Positions 58,222 through 64,000 of a DNA stretch of 64,000 nt are shown here, in pieces. The DNA is from Nemopilema nomurai (lineage: Eukaryota; Cnidaria; Scyphozoa; Rhizostomeae; Rhizostomatidae). Numbering within the stretch: position 1 is the first letter of the stretch; the number at the start of each line of letters is the position of its first letter. Location of the stretch: contig ML133454.1 of NCBI GenBank assembly GCA_003864495.1, forward strand, positions 3,019,233-3,083,232. Reading direction: 5' to 3'. The notes beneath the pieces are model-generated. The model was not told the origin of the DNA. It searched no databases and saw only the letters and a list, made by a program, of their open reading frames with translations. Both the position numbers and the translations under genes were made by a program.

Positions 58222-60641
58222 TCAAACTTTGTTATCTTCGCCGTCCCCCTCGACGGCTTTGTTTTCCCGAGCTTGTCTCATGCGTGGCGGCGCCATTGAC
58301 GGAGGTCGTAAGCGTTTGATGGACTTTCCGCCATCACTCTTAGTTACAGCTTGCTTGCAGGGCAGCCATTTCTCGTTGGCGATTGCAGCACGCAAGTAAA
58401 TCAGACTCGTTGCTAGGAGACAGAGAGCACCAAGCACTGTGGACAGTAGAAAAACGCAGGGGACACAGGACCTGCAATGAATATCAAGTTTGATCATCAC
58501 AAAATCGTCTACACAATTTCGCAAAATATCATTTTAGTACAAACTATGACTTTTATGGCTACTACAACAAAGAACATTAAGATTACTTTTTGTTCTAGAA
58601 ATTACCCTTCCAAAGGAAAAAAATCCACTTTCTTATACAAAATGCTAAAACATCAATCTCTGTCTCTATCTCTGTTAATGGTCTTTTGAAATCAACTGAA
58701 ACGAACTAGCATTATGAGCCCTACAGAGCTTTGCACCCATAATCTTAACCTGGACGAAGGGGCATGTGACAATCTTTATTTCTCAAACAACTAACATTTC
58801 TTGTTAATTGTAGGAAGTAAAAAGCTGAACTCACAGGAGATACACAAGGAATCTAAAATAATAATTTCTGCCAACAGGACCAAGTGCATTCACCATCCTA
58901 GCAAATATACCTTGCCCCCTGCAATTAATTGGAGATTAGATCAATTTTTCAATACAAACAAATCTTCAAATAATTGCATCTTTCACCAGCAATTCAAACT
59001 GGCAAATGAGAAAAAGGAAGCTCAATAATAATTTCAGTCCCAAATGATCTTCACATACGTAATAGGAAATATATACAAATATCTTTTATATATAATTGTT
59101 TAACTCTTACTTAAGTGATTTTTTAATAAGAGCTATGTTTTGATAAAATGACAACCTTTTGCATTAAAATTATAGCTGCATTGACTTGCTCTCAAAAACA
59201 AGAGTTTAATGGCAATTAAGAAATGTACATATTCAACTCTGGAAGTCAGGCTTTCTGTCTCCATCCATAATGTAAAAACTACTAGTTAACAGATATTTGG
59301 AAACAAAATTTGAAATTTTGGAAAATTTTTAAAAATGGACTGCATTTACCCTCGTTCTGTTGTTCTTCCAACCGATCTTTTGCCCCTTGGATACTCAATC
59401 AAAAACACAAGTACACCAGCAGCTCTTCAGAAACAATTAAGGAGCCTTTCAGGTTCAGCTGAAGTCATCTTTACCAATCATATTTATAGCTTAATTTGAC
59501 ACCAGTTCTTGATATTTATAAGGCCTGGATCTAGCTAGATGATTATAATAGCAAGAAATAACAAAACCGGTTTCTGCATATGTACTTACTTAAAATACTT
59601 TCTTAAAGTACAGCTGCTATTTTAGCTACTGTGAAGTTTTGTACCACAAAGCACTTGTTCATAAAAATGATTACGTTTTTCCTAGACCTATCAAAACATA
59701 GAGAGAGCCAACACAATATGAGTTGCAAAGCCAGTAGCTTAACATAGGTTTTGAGAATTATGGAAAGCTCCTGTTATTAACAACATATTTTTTCAGATGT
59801 CATTCTAAACCTGAGTTTCCTGCCCACCTTGCACCCAAGAATGGGATGACAATAGCAAAAGACTGGATAAAGTGCTAGGTATTTATATAAATTATACAGA
59901 TCAATCACTACACGATCAATATCACCTTGATTGGCATTGATTGCATTGATGCACTCTATTTGTGGGTCATCATAGTAATATCAGTAAAGTTGCAGCCACA
60001 TACCACACAATACATATATTACAAATTGCATGCCATGGATATTTAATAGGCAAATTTAGTTGAGCCAAACAAAAGCATTTCATGCATTTTTATAACATGA
60101 ACAACGAATGGAGTCCCAAGTATTTACCATGACAACTTTGAAGGCTTCATATAAACAAACACATATATCAGTTTTTGAAAAGCCATGGATTGCATGAATG
60201 GGAAACACTTAACTACTTAAAGATTGGGATAGAGTGCCTATTTGCAGCTCCTAGGTGCCCTACTCTGCCTACTTTACACCTAAAACGGGCACTTGAAAGG
60301 CCAATGAGGCCCAACATGCTTCCTACGTTTCTTGATCCAACTACGAAAAGGATACATTGCGTATGCTCCAATCTGCCATAGCTTGAACTGACCAACAACG
60401 GCTAGTATTCCACCGACAACAAGAACTGCACAGAAAAGTAGAATGAAATTTAAACTCGCATAAATCTGATTTAAGAGGATCTGAAGATAAAAACCTTCCA
60501 AACGCAAGAACAAACAAAAGAGCAAATTAATGTAAGTCATCGTCAGGGATTCCTCGTCAGCGAAAAACTGAATTTCCACATACCCACAGCACTAGCAACT
60601 CCTTGTTCGTTTGCCCAGATAGCCCATTCGATGCGTGCCAT
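58222..60641 (-). CDS. CYBA: Cytochrome b-245 alpha chain, p22phox (NADPH oxidase membrane subunit)
   Basis: Membrane partner that stabilises NOX2-type NADPH oxidases and docks cytosolic activators. Exons: 60641-60584, 60425-60356, 59424-59350, 58918-58835, 58471-58222; all phases agree, 178 aa against 195 in human. The N-terminus MARIEWAIWANEQGVAS almost copies the vertebrate MGQIEWAMWANEQALAS. Then come GQFKLWQIGAYAIAAGVLV and LIEYPRGKR (residues 32-59), GPVGRNYYFR (about 83-92, matching GPFTRNYYVR) and a long hydrophobic pair of helices, CVFLLSTVLGALCLLATSLI, leading to YLRAAIANEKW. The proline-rich tail is PPSMAPPRMR at 152-161, a weakened form of the human p47phox-binding PPSNPPPRPP. The C-terminus is short and charged. 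Exons 3 and 4 are too small to show as open frames and were found by alignment to the family. Divergent to CDT1. Confidence 0.95.
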
Positions 60642-61567
60642 TTTTCATGAGAGAAGCCAAGGTTTCTTTGAATAAGAAGGAAAGTAACATATACTCTCCC
60701 GAAATGTATAGCTTGTGCGCCGTGCGTGGGTTTCTATCAAGTTTTCAATAGGGCGGTTTTCCGCAGATTTTAAATTCTCAATGTTTATAAAGAGGCCATT
60801 ATTGTTTGACCTCGATTGTGAAAACAATAGAAAATAACTGCAGAGAGAGAACCGCCCAGGATATGTGCTCGATGCCTTCTAAACCCCCTAAGTTGCTAAG
60901 CTCCAAAGACCTTGTTGAAGCTAGAAGATGAAATTGCTGTTTGGCAACTTGTAGCATTACAGTTAACAGAGTTTAAAGTTTTCGCTCTATTTAATATTGT
61001 CCTTTGTTTCTAGACAACGGTATTCCTCAAACCGCGCTTGCCAAAGACATGGTCGAGCCTATTAATCGTATTCACCAGATTGCCTACTGTAAATTCTTCA
61101 TGACTCTTCAGTTTAACAGAATATAAGAAACAGAATCGATTGAGGTCCTTGAAATTCACATATCAAACTGGTGAGGTTAACGATCATTCAAGTGAAAACA
61201 AGTACTATTATTAATTGTCCGTGGTTAGTTGTCAGAGCGATAGAGGGTATTTCATCCAATCAAATACACCCGTTAAAGTGGTCAGGAATAAAAAAAGGTG
61301 CTACAGAACTCTTGAAAATGTTCACGTTTGGACGTTCGGCATTTCAAGGGAGTATTTTAGTTAAAAAAACAAGCGGAAAAGGGGCACTTTCGGGTGCCCT
61401 CTTTCTCGGACAGTAGCCTCGTTGTGAAAATCGTTCTGTCATAGAGGCGAGGCACACTTTTCCCGCCATTTCACCAGCTGTTCTATTCATTTACGAGTGT
61501 GCCTGTCTCTGTTGTGGGACATTTCATTTACACGGTGCCAAGCTCCAGCTACCTATGACTTGTAAAA
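60642..61567. promoter_or_regulatory. Shared upstream region of CYBA and CDT1
   Basis: A 926-base interval between two divergent start codons. It contains an E2F-type site close to CDT1 (61459-61467) and GC-richer sequence near both starts. The open frame at 61171-61416 has no domain and is probably not coding. Confidence 0.5.
61459..61467 (+). promoter_or_regulatory. E2F-type binding site TTTCCCGCC upstream of CDT1
   Basis: TTTCCCGCC matches the E2F/DP consensus TTTSSCGC and lies about 100 bases before the CDT1 start codon. CDT1 is a known E2F target in other animals, which makes the match more credible than a chance 9-mer. Binding is inferred. Confidence 0.55.
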
Positions 61568-64000
61568 ATGACTGAACAGACAGCTGTTACTGGCTTTTTT
61601 CCTGTTGTCAAAAGCAACAAGAATAACTTTGGAAGCCATGCGGCAAAGCGAAGGAAGGTGAGATTTGACCACACACAGGCAAATATTGTCCAGAGTTGTC
61701 TTGTGTTTTTTCTTGATTTATGAAAATAAATTAAATCGTGTATTCTATAGATATTACCGAAAAGTAGCAAGACCATGAGATCTTTTAATCCGAATATGTT
61801 CCCACTATCCCACTATAGATTACTTGTTCTCTAGAATTGATAAATTGTATTTCAATTTCTTCTGCGACTGGAACCTTTCAGCGATTTTAGTATAAAGAGT
61901 GACAAAGATGTTGAGGGTTTATCTCTTGAGAAACTTTCCTTATTGAAGTTTCCTGTAAGTTTCCTCATTCTTGTTTTCTACATGTATATATTTAGGCGAT
62001 TTTCTTCCTTTCTTTCTTGTTGTTTTGACATTTGTATTTGCCGGATAAGTTGAATGAACTTGAATTTGAAACAAGTGTGATCATGCGAAATAAAAAAAGG
62101 CAAGAGTTGTTTGTGCAAATAATGTTTTGAGTAGAAAATCTGCCCGAAAGCATACATGAATGCAAGATAAAGTTAACACCCTCTCTTAACAATCAAGAAA
62201 TGAGTTCCATGGCCATGAAAAATATTTTCCAAAATTTTTTTTATTAAATTACATTTACTGCCTTGTTTAATGGGGTAGTCATGATTCTAGCGTAACATGC
62301 CTAAGCATCTTGTCATTCTTTGGTACGTTAGAAGATAATGCCATGCTAAATGTTTTTGTTTCAGGTTGAGGTGGAACCAGCAGAGGTAACAATGAAAAGA
62401 AGAGCCAAAAGATCAACTCATAATACAAGAAAAGCTAAATTGTCTACAGAATTGTCACTCTCCAAATTATTATTTGCAGAGCCTATTAAGGTTACCAGTG
62501 AAACAACATCTTCTACTGATGGGCATAAAAATCCCAAAAGGAAAGCTTCCAACAGCTTAAAAGACAACAAAAGTCAAATAGACTATCCACCTGTAAATAA
62601 TTTGACAGATGTAGGGGTAGGTAATCATGTCGAGACTGAACTACAAAGCAATATAAAAGTTGATCCTTGGATATCAGAACAGGCAAAGCTAGTTTTGGCA
62701 ATGGGCAGAGGCAGCAAAGCTGTACAGGCATCGCAGGAAAAAAGTGAAAAAACAGCATTAAAGTCTGCAAAGGCTTCAGATGTTTTTAAGCCTAGTTCCC
62801 AGGTAACTGAGAACAAGGGGAATGTAAGGGATGTTTGTTTGCAGAAATTCAAAGAAAGTATCACTGAGACAAAGAATATTTCTGGCAGAGGCTCGTTGAG
62901 GCAGAAATATTCTCACCTTATCAGCTCCTCTAGGGGCAATGTCAGATCTGAACAGGTGACATCACCAAGAGTAACAACAGATGAAGCATCAGCAACTAAG
63001 TATGAATCTTGTTGCTTTGTCTATTCATTAACTTCTAATTTATCATCTGCATTTCTATTTTTTTAGTACAACAATTTTCTACAACATTCAACTTTCAATG
63101 CTTCAAATTTTAATCTGTTACAAAGGTATTGATTTATATTTTTCTATAAGAAATTTTTCAAATATTTTTGCTTGTAGTGAATGTGCAAAAGTCCCAGCAT
63201 ACCAGAGGCACAAACATTTGACAGTCAAAAAACCAGAACCTGCATTTGTCTTGCCTCAGAAATACAAGTCATTGCTTGAAGCATTCAGAAGTGCAGATTC
63301 TGTACTGTTCCTATTGCACAGAAGGTCCGAAACCTGTACCTTTGAGAGACTCAAAACTTCAGTTCAATCAATGCTTGGAAAGTAAGGATTTTTTTCCATT
63401 CACAACTGATTCCTACCATTTCCTCCTCCATTTGAAATGGAAAGGCATTGATTGTAACATAATATCTATGCCTAATCCTTTTCAAGTCAGACTCTTTCAA
63501 GTCTTTTGTGATTACCTAAATTTTTTACGCGCAAATTTGCTGTTATGAATCAGAATACTATTTTGTAATTTCAATATCATTAATTTGGGTGAATCACAGC
63601 TGTTTAACTTTTCAGGAAGTTTACAGAGAAACACCTTGGCCAGATGAAAACAGTTTATTCAGAAGGGTTTACATTTAGGATTGAAAAAAAACTTAGAGAT
63701 CTACAGGGAATGCCAAGCAAGCCCCAACTAACTATTGAGGCAAATTTTGAAGGAGTATCAGCGTCAAAGGTCATCAACCAAACAGTGCTTATAGCCAGGA
63801 GGAATATATTTGAGTCTGCTCTTGTTGAGATAACAAAAAAGCACCATCAGGTAATCTTTTGTTTTATCTATGTTTCCAGGAAGTGTTTTCCCTCTAAATA
63901 TTTCGCAACTATAGCTTCCATTCTGAAATGTACTCTTTCTGTTTGTTATAAAAACTTGTATTTATATTATTTATTTTTAGACATATCTGAAGAAACTGAA
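61568..64000 (+). CDS. CDT1: DNA replication licensing factor CDT1 (N-terminal and central part; runs off the window)
   Basis: Loads the MCM2-7 helicase at origins with ORC and CDC6; bound by geminin and destroyed in S phase. Exons: 61568-61657 (30 codons), 62365-62999, 63178-63381, 63616-63850, 63981-64000 onward; junction phases agree. The extreme N-terminus, MTEQTAVTGFFPVVK, is a PIP box (Q4, V7, F10, F11) with Lys at the +4 position expected of a CRL4-Cdt2 degron. Residues 31-242 are long, Lys/Ser-rich and probably disordered. From about residue 245 the conserved geminin-binding/winged-helix domain begins: AKVPAYQRHK, FVLPQKYKSLLEAFRSADS, LFLLHRRSETCTFERLK, then GQMKTVYSEGFTFR, KPQLTIEANF and RRNIFESALVEITKKHHQ. 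This follows human CDT1 closely (PAYQRF, LPYKYQVLAEMFRSMD, LHNRSETPTF). The C-terminal MCM-binding domain lies beyond the window. Confidence 0.95.

Noticed and set aside
61171..61416. 81-codon open frame between CYBA and CDT1
   Set aside because: No recognisable domain or Kozak-like context; it lies within a divergent promoter interval.

Overview
This is a nuclear genomic window from an animal, most likely an anthozoan-type cnidarian. The genes are split by introns with GT..AG borders and the noncoding DNA is AT-rich by eye. The gene set is metazoan: a neurexin-IV/CASPR-type adhesion receptor, p22phox, CDT1, FIT2, neuralized-like 2 and a B0AT-type SLC6 carrier. There are no bacterial operons, viral genes or CRISPR arrays. 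The phylum call is inference from protein style, not from a marker gene.

Layout, left to right: (1) 1-9673 (+), the 3' half of a neurexin-IV/contactin-associated-protein-like gene. (2) 12456-19237 (+), a complete seven-exon S-adenosylhomocysteine hydrolase gene (435 aa). (3) 27089-21326 (-), a nine-exon SLC6 transporter of the SLC6A15-20 amino-acid group, tail to tail with AHCY. (4) 27.1-37.1 kb, gene-poor DNA with a fold-back element and a 16-bp minisatellite. (5) 38461-37137 (-), NEURL2, head to head with an unrecognised gene ending at 43858 (+). (6) 48534-47321 (-), a 55-aa ATP5MJ-like ATP-synthase proteolipid with a 21-nt microexon, head to head with intronless TP53RK/BUD32 (49811-50479, +). 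(7) 52435-51647 (-), intronless FITM2, head to head with a nine-exon TK2-like deoxynucleoside kinase (53280-56977, +). (8) 60641-58222 (-), a five-exon p22phox (CYBA), head to head with CDT1 (61568 to the right edge, +).

I assembled the exon structures by hand from splice borders, reading-frame phase and remembered family sequence. Phases agree throughout for AHCY, SLC6, NEURL2, ATP5MJ, TK2, CYBA and CDT1. Mobile DNA includes a tRNA-derived SINE in AHCY intron 1, two terminal-inverted-repeat MITE-like elements, a palindromic fold-back and a minisatellite.

The genes are mostly unrelated housekeeping functions rather than one pathway. The main pattern is four consecutive divergent gene pairs, and a gene content that mirrors human 20q (AHCY, NEURL2, TP53RK, FITM2) and 16q (TK2, CYBA, CDT1), which suggests very old linkage. 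No new multi-gene system is evident. The most novel item is the uncharacterised gene at about 40.3-43.9 kb.
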